Source: Chrysophaeum taylorii | Taxonomy: Eukaryota > Sar > Pelagophyceae > Pelagomonadales > Pelagomonadaceae | Direction: 5' to 3' | DNA length: 64,000 bases | Assembly (NCBI GenBank): GCA_029834535.1 | Contig: JAQMWT010000390.1 | Location: 1 to 64,000 of the forward strand | Part shown: in pieces, positions 28,225 to 37,115 of the stretch | Position numbering within the stretch: position 1 is the first letter of the stretch | Layout of the letters: each line of letters begins with the position of its first letter | Position numbers and translations under genes: made by a program | The notes under the pieces: model-generated | What the model was told of the DNA's origin: nothing | The model's input: the letters and a program-made list of their open reading frames with translations, nothing else | Database searches by the model: none

Positions 28225-29183
28225 CTCGTCTTCTTCTCCCGTTGCGTACTGACTTACTTGCCCGTTACCCTCACGTCGATGGTTACTTCGCCCACGCTAA
28301 GTGCGCAGCATCCAGCATCCCAGCCGCAACCTTTCTAACTGGTGGTGGCTCATCTACGTGCCCCATTCCTCAGCCTCTTTTAGCTGCGTTCACTGAGCAC
28401 GCTGCTGCCTTTGGCATCTCTTCCTTACAGTATGCACTTACGTATCTGGCGCCGACCAGCTTTATCGATCACAACTCCTCCGAGTTTGGCGCTAATTCTG
28501 CATCTCTGTCTGACTTGGAGGAATACCTTCTGGTCTCTACTGAGTATATCACCCTAGTCTTACATGCCGACCCTACTATCCATATTCAACTGGAATCTGC
28601 TTCTTCTACCCCTCCTACTGACGCTGTTTCCGCTTATCCCGAAGTCGCGCACACTGCCTCGACCGCAACGTCGTTAAACTATAGTTCACCAGCCACTGTT
28701 GGTCCTGACGAATATAAGTTCCAAGAAGCGGACGTTTCCATCGACGAATATAAACTCAAATGCCTCCACGGTATGTCGCCTGAAGACAGGCACGCCTACC
28801 TCAAGGCCATCGCCAAGGAACTCCACGACATTGTCCGCTTCGGCTGCTTCAAGCTTTCACTACCCGACGGTGTCTCTCGTCCTATTGACAGCAGGATGGT
28901 GCTGAAGAATAAAACGGACTCTGCACGCCAATACGTTAAGCACAAGGCTCGCCTCGTGCTACGTGGCTTCCTAGCCTCCCTTGGCGCCGATTTCTTTGGC
29001 ACCTTCAGGCCAATGGCTAGAATGACCGCAATCCGGGTACTACTGCCTATTGGAGCATACAAGCAATTGCCTGTCTACCACGCAGACATCCCGAACGCCT
29101 TCGTTCAGTCTGACATTGATGCCAACGTCTATGTTCAGTTACCAGACGGCATCAAGCTTATCGACCCCGATGACGCACGCTAA
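28225..29183 (+). CDS. copia-1 reverse transcriptase, N-terminal part
   Basis: In the ORF ending at 29183 (open from 28074; its first 150 nt overlap the integrase ORF), the RT starts at about 28740. Motifs: HAYLKAIAKELHDIVRFGCF, then RPIDSRMVLKNKTD, KHKARLVLRGF, FGTFRPMARMTAIRVLL and YHADIPNAFVQSDID, matching the copia RT fingers and palm (first catalytic Asp in HADI). TATSLNY, another copy of the shared word (28662-28681), precedes RT. The frame changes near 29170. Confidence 0.85.
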
Positions 29184-30000
29184 GTACAAGGGCCGACGCC
29201 TACCAAAACTGCTGAAGTCACTTAATAGACTTCGTCAATCACCATCTCTTTGGAACAAAGAGATAGACGGCTTCTTCCGTAGCCTTGGCTACAAGCGCCT
29301 GCAATCGGACTCTTGCCTATATGCTCGAGTATCCGCACATGCTAAGTTCGTCGTATGCAGTCTGTCTGTAGACGACATTGTTATTGTGTCCAATGATGAC
29401 ACTCTTCGTACTGAGTTACAGGATGCCCTTCACAAACGGTATGCTGTAGAGCAGTTTGAACCAGTCCATACCCTCCTAGGCATGCGTGTGTGTCGCACAT
29501 CTGATGGATCCATTTCTCTGGATGTGCAAGCCAAGCTTGATGAACTCTTCGCTGATCACCCTGTCTTGCAGCAACTGACTCCGCTTAAATATCCTATGTC
29601 ATCGTCCTTCAAGTATAAAGATGGCACCCCCAGCTCTGAAACAGAGTTGTGCATCAACTCGCACTTTGCCACCCTCCTTGGCAAGCTGGTGTTCATGCAA
29701 GTGGCTTCCAGACCTGACTTCTCGCAAGCCTTGGGCAGATGTTCGCGTGGTATGCATGCACCCACGTATGTTCACGTTCAAATGCTAGAACACCTGCTCC
29801 GCTACCTGAGGAAGCCGGAAAACCGCTCACTTCGCCTCTGGTTCCATCCTAAAGGTAATGCTATTGAAGCTCACCTTCGCACTGTCTCCGCTAATCGAAT
29901 TGATCTTTCCACTGTGGTTGACTACCAACAACAGGATGTATCCACTGGACAGTTTGATCCCTTAATTGCCATGGTTGACGCTGACAACGCCCCTTCCTGA
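29050..30000 (+). CDS. copia-1 reverse transcriptase, C-terminal part
   Basis: True coding resumes at about 29180 and includes SLNRLRQSPSLWNKEIDGFF, VVCSLSVDDIVIVSNDD (VDD catalytic motif, copia-type LxVDDi), LLGMRVCR and LGKLVFMQVASRPDFSQALG, followed by the start of RNase H (LIAMVDADNAPS). A TGA at 29998-30000 interrupts RNase H. The first 130 nt of this ORF are an out-of-frame overlap. Confidence 0.85.
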   Translation: MEHTSNCLSTTQTSRTPSFSLTLMPTSMFSYQTASSLSTPMTHAKYKGRRLPKLLKSLNRLRQSPSLWNKEIDGFFRSLGYKRLQSDSCLYARVSAHAKFVVCSLSVDDIVIVSNDDTLRTELQDALHKRYAVEQFEPVHTLLGMRVCRTSDGSISLDVQAKLDELFADHPVLQQLTPLKYPMSSSFKYKDGTPSSETELCINSHFATLLGKLVFMQVASRPDFSQALGRCSRGMHAPTYVHVQMLEHLLRYLRKPENRSLRLWFHPKGNAIEAHLRTVSANRIDLSTVVDYQQQDVSTGQFDPLIAMVDADNAPS

Positions 30001-30555
30001 GCACAGGAAGGTAGGAAATCTAACACCGGGTTTGTCTTCTATCTTTTCAACTGCCTTTTTGGTTGGAAAAGCAAGCTTCAACCGATTGTCTCCTGCTCAA
30101 CCCACGAAGCTGAGTTGATTGCCCTCAGTATTTGTGCTGATGAAGCTGTTTGGCTACGCAAGGTGCTGTTGGAACTCTCCTTTGTCGTCAACCCCACCTT
30201 CTACGTCAACAATGTTAATGGTGAGAACACCGCTGATCCTGTTGATTTCGATGACAATGACAACCCAATTGCTGAAGATATGCGCTTCATCAGAAGCCTA
30301 CCTCTCTTGTCTGACAATGCTGCTGCTGTTCACACCTCTAATAACCCAGATGGATCCTCTCGGTCCAAGGCACTGTCGACCAGATGGTTTAAGATCCGTG
30401 AGTACATCTCGCTACAGAAAATTCGAGTCCATCATATTTTCGGCAAGCTAAACGTGGCTGATGGTTTTACAAAGCCACTTGCTGCTGAGTTCTCCACTTT
30501 TCGTTCTCTACTCGGCATGCATCATGCCTCTGATGACAAGTCCCTACATGATTGA
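30001..30555 (+). CDS. copia-1 RNase H, C-terminal part
   Basis: After the in-frame TGA, the frame continues with SNTGFVFYLFNCLFGWKSKL, CSTHEAELIALSICADEAVW (conserved Glu), LLSDNAAAVHTSNN (conserved Asp) and IRVHHIFGKLNVADGFTKPL, the classical end of copia pol. The premature stop makes it nonfunctional unless read through. Confidence 0.85.
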   Translation, partial: AQEGRKSNTGFVFYLFNCLFGWKSKLQPIVSCSTHEAELIALSICADEAVWLRKVLLELSFVVNPTFYVNNVNGENTADPVDFDDNDNPIAEDMRFIRSLPLLSDNAAAVHTSNNPDGSSRSKALSTRWFKIREYISLQKIRVHHIFGKLNVADGFTKPLAAEFSTFRSLLGMHHASDDKSLHD

Positions 30556-31992
30556 AGATGCCTAACCCCAGTGACCGCAACGTCGTTAAACTAGCCGCTC
30601 TACCTTCTTTTGCCACAATTTTTTTTGTGTGCGTGTGAGTGTCGCCTATGTCCTTTTCTTGGCACTCCCTTTGCCGCGGCTTCTCGCCAGTCATTTGAAG
30701 GACAGTCCCACGCTCGCTCTCCACGGCCGAACCTCCCCCCAGGTTGTCGCAAAAGCGACAAACCATGACTGCTACTACTGCTACCACACAGGCTGCTGCG
30801 GTTGCACCGACACCAGCCGTGCATATCGCACCTCAGTCGCTGACGTTCCATGACGGCCTCAGCATGGACTATGCTGTGTACGAGCGAGGACAACCTACTG
30901 TATGTGCTCGCAATGATACTTCCTTCCAATTCCCTTGTGATGCGCGCCCAGCTGGTCATATACGCTCTACCCCCATCTATCATTTGCCAAGGGAGTTATA
31001 TACTCTTTTTTTCGAGTATGCTAGCTCAACACCCGTCACTTGTTAACTTGGTCTTATCTGTATCCGCCCTGGCCACAACAGATTCTACCATACAATTGCC
31101 ATTCGCACTGGATCTTCGGCTTATAACACATATGCACCTTGAGCATCTTAATTTCCTTGTGACTCTTGTTCGAACACAGAGTCGCAAAGCTCAGGCTATG
31201 TGCAAGCCATCCAAATTCAGCATGTGATTACTACTGTTGCTCAATCGTGGGTACAACATCTTGACGACTACGTATCATCTTCTGATGATACAAAACCGCC
31301 ATCACTCCGGGATGTAATGTTCGGCCCCACTTATACTCAGGCAGAACATCAAGACTTTCTGCGCTCTTTTTTTAAAACGTTGACCGAAACGTCGTTAAAC
31401 TACTTACACTCTACGCCAGACCATACTCTGGAGATATCTTCGCCATCGTCACCTCCTACGTCTTCTGCTTCGTTTGCTGATTTCGACGCCTTGCGTCAAC
31501 AAGTCGAACTACTCCAGGAAACTCTTCTATCGTCACGGATCCGTTCGCCAAGTCCAGCTTCTTGGAAAACCAACTGGACACCTTACAACTAGATGATTCT
31601 CTTTTGCCGTCCATACTGAATGCTCTACTCGCACTCACATTTCACTTGGCACCACATCATTCAGCTATTGGTGTTCACCACCTTACAGCAGAAGCTGACG
31701 ATGATTCCAACACTCTCGAACCGGTAACAACTAACGACATCTACCACCTCACCTCAGATAATCCTAACACACTGTCGGTTGTACCTGTGTTTCGTAATGT
31801 TCTGTTCAAAAGGGCCAAATCGACTCTCAGCTCCACCAAGTCCAAGCCCTAAGCCCCCTTCTATACTCTTGATGCTTCGTATGTGACCTCTGCGACCATC
31901 AAGACTGCATTCTCCTTTTTCTTTCCTTCATCATCATCTTTCTCAAGAGATGTTCTATAGTCGCACCTTGCGCTTGAGACATCTCGAGGGGG
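30556..31992 (+). CDS. extra 3' ORF region of copia-1, unknown, frame-disrupted
   Basis: Between RNase H and the 3' LTR, about 1.1 kb looks coding in several frames: from a Met at about 30765 (MTATTATTQAAAVAPTPA), via 30850-31227, to 31200-31592 and 31562-31852. The predicted protein is helical with a Leu/Phe-rich middle and a C-terminal coiled coil (DALRQQVELLQETLL). The shared word occurs twice, just after the RNase H stop (30574-30593) and here at 31383-31402 as TETSLNY. Standard copia elements lack this region. I do not recognise a domain. Confidence 0.4.
31985..31992 (+). promoter_or_regulatory. copia-1 polypurine tract
   Basis: CGAGGGGG directly precedes the 3' LTR start (TGCAGA at 31993), the position and composition of the plus-strand primer of LTR elements. 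Confidence 0.65.
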
Positions 31993-32316
31993 TGCAGAGA
32001 AGTCTGCTGCCTCTTACCCTTATCCGTCCGTTGAGAACGTGATCTCTTCCTTACCCTTCTTCTTCCTTTCTACACAGTCAATTAGTCCTCTGATTTGTGC
32101 TCAAGCTCATCATCATGGTCTAGCGCGCCCCGAGGTATGTAGCACTATACACTTAATAACCTTTCTCGTGTAGTTCTAGAAGCCGCCTGTCGTGTTCTGA
32201 GGAGGATATAGGGCACATACCTTTCATTCCCCGAATTAAATACTTCCAGACGATCATGATGAGACGGGATGGTTTCCCAGGTGACTGACTTACCACTGCA
32301 TGCTAAATGGTCTGCA
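31993..32316 (+). repeat. copia-1 3' LTR
   Basis: 324 bp, same termini as the 5' LTR. The 5 bases after it, CAAAT, equal the 5 bases before the 5' LTR (20326-20330). Confidence 0.93.
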
Positions 32317-32628
32317 CAAATAGGGAATGTTTTTATTCCTTCGCAGCAGCTACGAAGGCCTGGAATCTTCCGCGCGTCGCAGCGTAACAAACGAATTTCT
32401 CGACCTGGGCGTGTCGCTAAACACCTCATTCCGCATCAGCGAGTTCGAGCGCTCGCAACAGCCCATGTTGATTGAGCGAGCGTGCTGCCCTCCCGCATAC
32501 GACTGACTATTCGATTAATAAGCCTCCCCTGGCAGCAGGCGTGCCTAAACAGCTCAATTCCATCAACGGCTACCAAGAGCCCGCCCGCCACTCCTATACC
32601 CCGGCTGTCATTATTATTATCGAAGCCG

Positions 32629-33765
32629 ATGGCGGCGAAGTGCAAGTTCGAGTGGGACGAGGCGGAAATTAGCCGTTGGACCAAGGTGCCGCGGTCGTCG
32701 CACGTTGTGGACGTGAAGGGAGGCATGATCGCGCTGAAGGTCCCGCTCCAGAGTCGTTACGAAGCGCAATACGAGGAGGAACACGTGTTCACCGTCCAGA
32801 TGTTTGTGGAGCGCTTAGCATTCAAGAAGCGGCACATCGGCCTCGCCCTCGACGCGACCGGGACCGACGCGGCCTTCCACAAGAAGCACGAATGGGACGA
32901 GTGGGATGTGGACTGCGCGCGATTGTCGCAGCGCTACCTGTGTCGAGCGGCTCGAGACCCGACCGTGACGTCTTCGGACGTCGACGAAGCGCTTAAAAAG
33001 TGCCGGGAGGTGTGGGCCGAGAGCCCAAGGAGCATCGTGGCGGTCTTTTCCAGAGACGGCTACAACTCTGCCGGAGTGGTCGTGGTAGCGGCGTTGGTCG
33101 AGATTGGAAACGCGACGCTGCCGGAAGCGATGAAGTCGTTCGCTCGAGCGCGGCCGCCAGGCGTGTTCCACGCCCCGCACCGCAAGCTTCTGGAGGAGCG
33201 GTACGGCGTGCCTATCGAGGCGGTCGACCCGCCGCCGGCGTTTGACGACCTTCCGAGAGAAACGGACGAGGAGCTCGCGCCGGAGGTGGAAAAAAAAGCT
33301 CCTGCGCACAAGAGACCTAGACTAAGCAACGAAGAGCTTCCGGAGGTAGAAAAGAAAACGCCGAAAAGACCTGGGCTAAGCAACGAAGAGCTTTTGCCGC
33401 CGCCACCACCCCGTGTCGATGATGCGAAGCTCGCGTTGTCGGTGATCGCGCCCGACACCGGAGCCTCGACAGAGTTGGGCTGGCTGACCGCCAATCCCTC
33501 AACGATAGAGCGGTTGCCCGCGACGTTCCAGAGCAAGCCCGATGCTTACGAGAAGGACCTCAAGAGTCTCCTGAATAAGCCCCAAGTTAAGCTTGCCCTC
33601 GTCGCCGATGATAAACAAAAACGCAAGCTCGGCGACTTTCTGGCCTACCTCCGAGCTCGCAACAAGGCAGCCATCGTCGCGACGAACCCGGCTACCTGGT
33701 ACCTCGAACCCCAGGAAACCCCCGCCGACAACATCATCTCCTTTCGCCGCGTCGATCCACTTTAA
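32629..33765 (+). CDS. inactive capping-enzyme-type RNA triphosphatase domain fused to SPOC-like domain
   Basis: 378 aa from the Met of MAAKCKFEWDEAEI. I prefer this start because the upstream 49 codons look non-conserved. Residues 10-195 follow the cysteine-phosphatase-type triphosphatase of metazoan/plant capping enzymes: RWTKVP, IALKVPLQSRY, HIGLALDATGTDAAFHKKH, then the P-loop region IVAVFSRDGYNSAGVV and FARARPPGVFHAPHRKLLEE. The catalytic HCxxGxNRTG reads FSRDGYNSAG: Cys is Ser141 and Arg is Ser147, so it should be catalytically dead. Residues 200-255 are a charged linker with two near repeats (RLSNEELPEVEKK). Residues 258-378 resemble a SPOC domain (LGDFLAYLRARNKAAIV, WYLEP). A transcription or RNA-end-linked reader function is inferred. 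Convergent with the next gene, 8 bp apart. Confidence 0.75.
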   Translation: MAAKCKFEWDEAEISRWTKVPRSSHVVDVKGGMIALKVPLQSRYEAQYEEEHVFTVQMFVERLAFKKRHIGLALDATGTDAAFHKKHEWDEWDVDCARLSQRYLCRAARDPTVTSSDVDEALKKCREVWAESPRSIVAVFSRDGYNSAGVVVVAALVEIGNATLPEAMKSFARARPPGVFHAPHRKLLEERYGVPIEAVDPPPAFDDLPRETDEELAPEVEKKAPAHKRPRLSNEELPEVEKKTPKRPGLSNEELLPPPPPRVDDAKLALSVIAPDTGASTELGWLTANPSTIERLPATFQSKPDAYEKDLKSLLNKPQVKLALVADDKQKRKLGDFLAYLRARNKAAIVATNPATWYLEPQETPADNIISFRRVDPL

Positions 33766-33773
33766 CATTATTC

Positions 33774-35213
33774 TTAAGTGGTGGTGATCATCTCGGCGAC
33801 GATTTTCTGAGCGACCTTGCCGTCGAGGTCTTCCCCGTGCTCCTTCATCAGAGCCCCCATGACCTTTCCCTTGTTGGGCGCGCCATCGGTCTGGTCGAGG
33901 ATAGCCTGGACCCACGCGCGGATCGTCGCCTCGTCGGCCAGTGCCGGAAGCCACCGCTCGATCACGGCGAGCTCGGCCTTTTCGGCGTCCAGCCGCTCCA
34001 CCCCCGCCTCGCCGGCCTTTTCGTACATCTCGATCGACTCTTCCCTCATCTTCGCGAGCTTCCGGAGAACCTTGACGGCGTCCGCGTCCTCGAGCGCCTC
34101 CACGCCGGCATCCTTCGCCGCCGACGCGAGTCCGCTCTTTATTAACCTCAGCGTCGTCACGGCCGCCTTGTCCTTGGCTTTCATGGCGGCCTTCATCCCC
34201 GAGTTCACTTCCTCGGAAATCGTCGGCTTCACCTCCTCGGCATCATCATCATCCTCCTCCTCGGGTTGTTGGTCCTCCTTGTCGTCGTCGTCGTCGGGCT
34301 CGGGTACGGGTTCGGGCTCCTTGGCGAGCCACCGTTTCATCACAGCGACCTCCTCCTCGCCCGCGCTCTCTCGAGCCAGCGCGCTGATCACCGCCATCGC
34401 CTCGGGATCTTCCAGCGTCTCGACCCCTGCTTCCCTGGCGGCCGCCCCCAGGGCCTGCTTGATGGACCGCAGCGCCGCGACGGCCACCTTGTCCTTCTTT
34501 GCCCTCATCGCCGCCTGCAACTCCGCCTTGATCGCCCGCGCGACCGACAATTCCACGAACTCGCCAGCTTCTGCTACGACAGGCTCGGGTGTTGTTGTCG
34601 TCTCGGGCGGTTCAACCGGCACAAGAGACTCAACCGGCTCGGGTTGGGCTCCGACGGGTGCTGCCTCCTCGGGTTGGGGTTCGCTCCGAGTTCTTTGCTG
34701 TTGTCGTCGTCGTCGTCGAGCGCCGGACTTCTGCTGGTCTTCAAGGTTGGCTTTCTTGGCCATCGAGACGGCGAGGCGTCTGAGGAGGGCGCGATCTACG
34801 TCGTCGTGGGTTGCGGCGACGGCGGCGATGATGAGTCCAGCGTGGTAAGGCTTGTCCGAGCCTCGCATCGCGGACCGGACGTATTCTCGCGTCGCGACCA
34901 CGTCAGCAGCTTTCGGAATTTCGTCCGTCTTTGGGATCTCCTCCTTCACCTCCTCCTTGACGACGGGTTTCTCGTCGAAATCAAGGTCGACGCCGAGGCC
35001 GTAGGCGCGCTTGCGTAACTTGAAGACCAGGCGCTCTCGCATGCGCCGCTTGGTCAGATTGACCGCCGGCGCCGAGAGACTTTCCGCCGACGTTGCCTTG
35101 TCCACCAGCTTGTTCACCCGCGACCGGATCCGCACGTCGCGCTTCCCGAACCGCATCGTCGGCGTCAGCCGAAGAAGCGCGGTGCCAGCGGTGACTAGCA
35201 CCAGCCACCGCAT
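33774..35213 (-). CDS. YqeY/GatB-tail-type protein with a duplicated half domain
   Basis: 479 aa. Residues 331-479 are a complete YqeY-like domain (GatB C-terminal family): MKAAMKAKDKAAVTTLRLIK, MREESIEMYEKAG, AELAVIERWLPALADEATIR, NKGKVMGALMKEHGEDLDGK. Residues 222-297 repeat its first helices (ELQAAMRAKKDKVAVAALRS ... VAVMKRWLAKE), then an Asp/Glu linker. The N-terminal 25 residues (MRWLVLVTAGTALLRL) are hydrophobic and may be an organelle-targeting or signal segment. YqeY proteins are linked to tRNA-dependent amidotransferase function, though their activity is poorly known. The Met at 35213 is 36 bp from the divergent TPR gene start. Confidence 0.75.
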   Translation of the reverse strand: MRWLVLVTAGTALLRLTPTMRFGKRDVRIRSRVNKLVDKATSAESLSAPAVNLTKRRMRERLVFKLRKRAYGLGVDLDFDEKPVVKEEVKEEIPKTDEIPKAADVVATREYVRSAMRGSDKPYHAGLIIAAVAATHDDVDRALLRRLAVSMAKKANLEDQQKSGARRRRRQQQRTRSEPQPEEAAPVGAQPEPVESLVPVEPPETTTTPEPVVAEAGEFVELSVARAIKAELQAAMRAKKDKVAVAALRSIKQALGAAAREAGVETLEDPEAMAVISALARESAGEEEVAVMKRWLAKEPEPVPEPDDDDDKEDQQPEEEDDDDAEEVKPTISEEVNSGMKAAMKAKDKAAVTTLRLIKSGLASAAKDAGVEALEDADAVKVLRKLAKMREESIEMYEKAGEAGVERLDAEKAELAVIERWLPALADEATIRAWVQAILDQTDGAPNKGKVMGALMKEHGEDLDGKVAQKIVAEMITTT

Positions 35214-35249
35214 GAGGAGTGTCGAGGAGTTAGGGTAAGGGTAGAATCG

Positions 35250-36455
35250 ATGGAATCAGAAATGAGTGAGCGCATGATGTTCGGCGCGGACGAGGCGTCG
35301 CAGAAGGAGTTTTGGCGCGAATTCATGAAGAGCGACGAGGCGCAGGAGGCGTTGAAGAGCCAGGCGCGCGAAGAGCTCGATGCGGCGCGAGAGGAGTACG
35401 AGACGACGAAGAAGCCGGAGGAGTTGCGGGAGCTGGCTCTGGCGCTGCTGGACGTGTCGCGCGAGGCGAAGGAGATGGTGGCCCCGCTTCTCAAGTACGA
35501 GTTCGCGCAGCGGATTTTATACCGTCTCCTGAAAGAATCGGACGACTTCAGCGCGGCCGTGATGGGCATCCAGCCGCAGCTTCAAAAGCTCTCGGACGAA
35601 ATCCGCGCTAACCCCGCCGAGGGTGTGGTGGTGAACGAGCACTGGAATCGCATTATCTCGCAGCCCGTTGATCCGGCGAAGATCACCGACCCCGAGGGGA
35701 CCTGTAACGCGCTGAACTTGGGGCAGATGTACCGGGAAATGGGTACTCGAAAATTTCTAGAAAAGAATTACGTCAAAGCCTACGAACGCTACTCGACTGG
35801 CGTCGAGACTGTCGAGGCCGTCGTCGACGACCTCAAGAACGACTTGTACGTGCGGCTCCTCCTGAATCAGGGGATGTGCGCGTTGAAGCTGGAGAAGTGG
35901 TCTGCGTGCGTCAAGGCCTGCGACAAGATACTCAAAATCGAGAAAAGGCATCCAAAAGCCTTGTATCGGCGTGGCCTCGCGCTTCTCAAGCTCGGGAGCC
36001 TCGAGGCGGCGGAGGCCTCCTTTCGCGACGTCTTCGAGCTTCCGTACGACGACGGATTCGTCGTCGCCGACGCGCGCGCGGCTGCCGCCAAGCAACTCCG
36101 AAACCTCAAGAAAAAGGAGCGCGACGACCGGCGTTTTAAGAAGAGGATGGCATCTCGAGGCATGGAGAAGGGGACATTTATGTCCTCGCGGGGGGTCGAC
36201 GAAGTTCTCGATATCCAGCACCGCATCATCGCGGTCTACGAGAAAACTGATTTTTCTTCTCCTTCTTCTTCTTCTTCTTCTTCGCCCGACCGCCACCGCC
36301 GTGGCCTCGAGGCGAAGGGTCCGATTCTCCGCGACCTCCGAATGACCCCCCGGGCCCTCGATCGCCTGATTGCCCGCCACCTCGATGACCCCAGGGTCTT
36401 CGCGAACGCGAAGCGAGCCCTCGAATTCACTGGTAAGGATGACTGTAGTAGGTAA
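35250..36455 (+). CDS. TPR-repeat co-chaperone-like protein
   Basis: 401 aa. Residues 1-110 are charged and helical. At about 150-275 there are three tetratricopeptide-type hairpins: LGQMYREMGTRKFLEKNYVK, LNQGMCALKLEKWSACVKAC and HPKALYRRGLALLKLGSLEA, as in the C-terminal domain of FKBP/AIP-type immunophilins. No peptidyl-prolyl isomerase domain is present. The C-terminal 70 residues have a poly-Ser stretch (at 36257-36282) and a basic helical end. Likely a protein-protein adaptor in cytosol or nucleus. A downstream in-frame Met (MMFGADEASQ) is an alternative start. Confidence 0.8.
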   Translation: MESEMSERMMFGADEASQKEFWREFMKSDEAQEALKSQAREELDAAREEYETTKKPEELRELALALLDVSREAKEMVAPLLKYEFAQRILYRLLKESDDFSAAVMGIQPQLQKLSDEIRANPAEGVVVNEHWNRIISQPVDPAKITDPEGTCNALNLGQMYREMGTRKFLEKNYVKAYERYSTGVETVEAVVDDLKNDLYVRLLLNQGMCALKLEKWSACVKACDKILKIEKRHPKALYRRGLALLKLGSLEAAEASFRDVFELPYDDGFVVADARAAAAKQLRNLKKKERDDRRFKKRMASRGMEKGTFMSSRGVDEVLDIQHRIIAVYEKTDFSSPSSSSSSSPDRHRRGLEAKGPILRDLRMTPRALDRLIARHLDDPRVFANAKRALEFTGKDDCSR

Positions 36456-36489
36456 GGGTATCGTATTCAAAAACGGTTACAACTTTTGA

Positions 36490-37023
36490 ATGAATAGTCA
36501 CGGCTACCTCGCGGACGACGACTGCAGCGATTACGAGGAGTCGGTCAGACGGGACGACACATCGGTCGAGACGGCGCCCCCGCGCTGGATCAGCTGCACC
36601 TCGGAGCTTTCGGGGGAAACTCTCGTCTCGCCCCTCGTCTCCCCCCCGGTCTCGCCCGTGGCCAAGACAGCCAAGGCAGCCAAGGCGCCGCCGCCGCCCG
36701 AACGGAACTGGTCCGTTGAGTGCGCCCTTGTCCTGGTCGCATTTTTGTTCGCGCTCGCGAAACCGCCGGCCTCCACGAAGCGGGACATCCGAGGTCCGCC
36801 CAACGGGACGGACCTCGTCGTTTCCGGGGCACGCCTCCCCGTCGCCCGCGACGTCGCCCTCGTCGTCTCTACGGCCCTCCTCGTCCACTTCCTTCCGTTT
36901 CTCCTCGCGGCTAACCCCCTCCACCTCGCGCGGGGCGTCCTCGCCGCTCTTCTCCATGGCGTGCGCCGGGCCCTTACGGCCCTCCTCGCGGTCCACGGGG
37001 GCCCGGCGATCCCCCCCTTTTGA
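36490..37023 (+). CDS. small predicted membrane protein, unknown
   Basis: 177 aa starting 34 bp after the TPR gene on the same strand. The first 70 residues are acidic then Pro/Ala-rich; hydrophobic segments at about 76-90 (VECALVLVAFLFALA) and 120-142 (VALVVSTALLVHFLPFLLAA) could span a membrane; a further amphipathic stretch follows. No family recognised. Codon-level GC bias resembles the neighbours, supporting a real gene. Confidence 0.5.
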   Translation: MNSHGYLADDDCSDYEESVRRDDTSVETAPPRWISCTSELSGETLVSPLVSPPVSPVAKTAKAAKAPPPPERNWSVECALVLVAFLFALAKPPASTKRDIRGPPNGTDLVVSGARLPVARDVALVVSTALLVHFLPFLLAANPLHLARGVLAALLHGVRRALTALLAVHGGPAIPPF

Positions 37024-37115
37024 TACAGAGATTTTTTTATTCCGGTATTATTACCAACGGACCGTAATTCCCGCATCGGACCTACATTAACGTCGTTGGT
37101 TATTGACCTACCCCT

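Larger units (their letters stand above)
20331..32316 (+). mobile_element. Ty1/copia element copia-1, complete with LTRs and TSD
   Basis: LTRs at 20331-20644 and 31993-32316 begin TGCAGA and end TCTGCA, and both flanks carry the 5-bp target duplication CAAAT. Internal order is gag, protease, integrase, RT, RNase H, which is the copia order (integrase before RT), followed by an extra ORF region of about 1.1 kb. A Helitron-derived inverted repeat sits in gag. Several frameshifts and a TGA in RNase H show that this copy is inactive. At nearly 12 kb it is long for the superfamily even without the insert. Confidence 0.92.

Noticed and set aside
30744-31046. Env-like protein in copia-1
   Set aside because: No signal peptide, TM segment or glycosylation-rich ectodomain could be seen; left as unknown ORF.
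23756-31402. TETSLNY purely as a protease cleavage site
   Set aside because: Not excluded, but not accepted as full explanation: the DNA word is conserved beyond the code and occurs once after the stop codon.
36531-37076. Minus-strand Arg-rich ORF over the small membrane protein
   Set aside because: Composition is that of a frame shadow; the plus-strand frame has a sensible start and hydrophobic segments.
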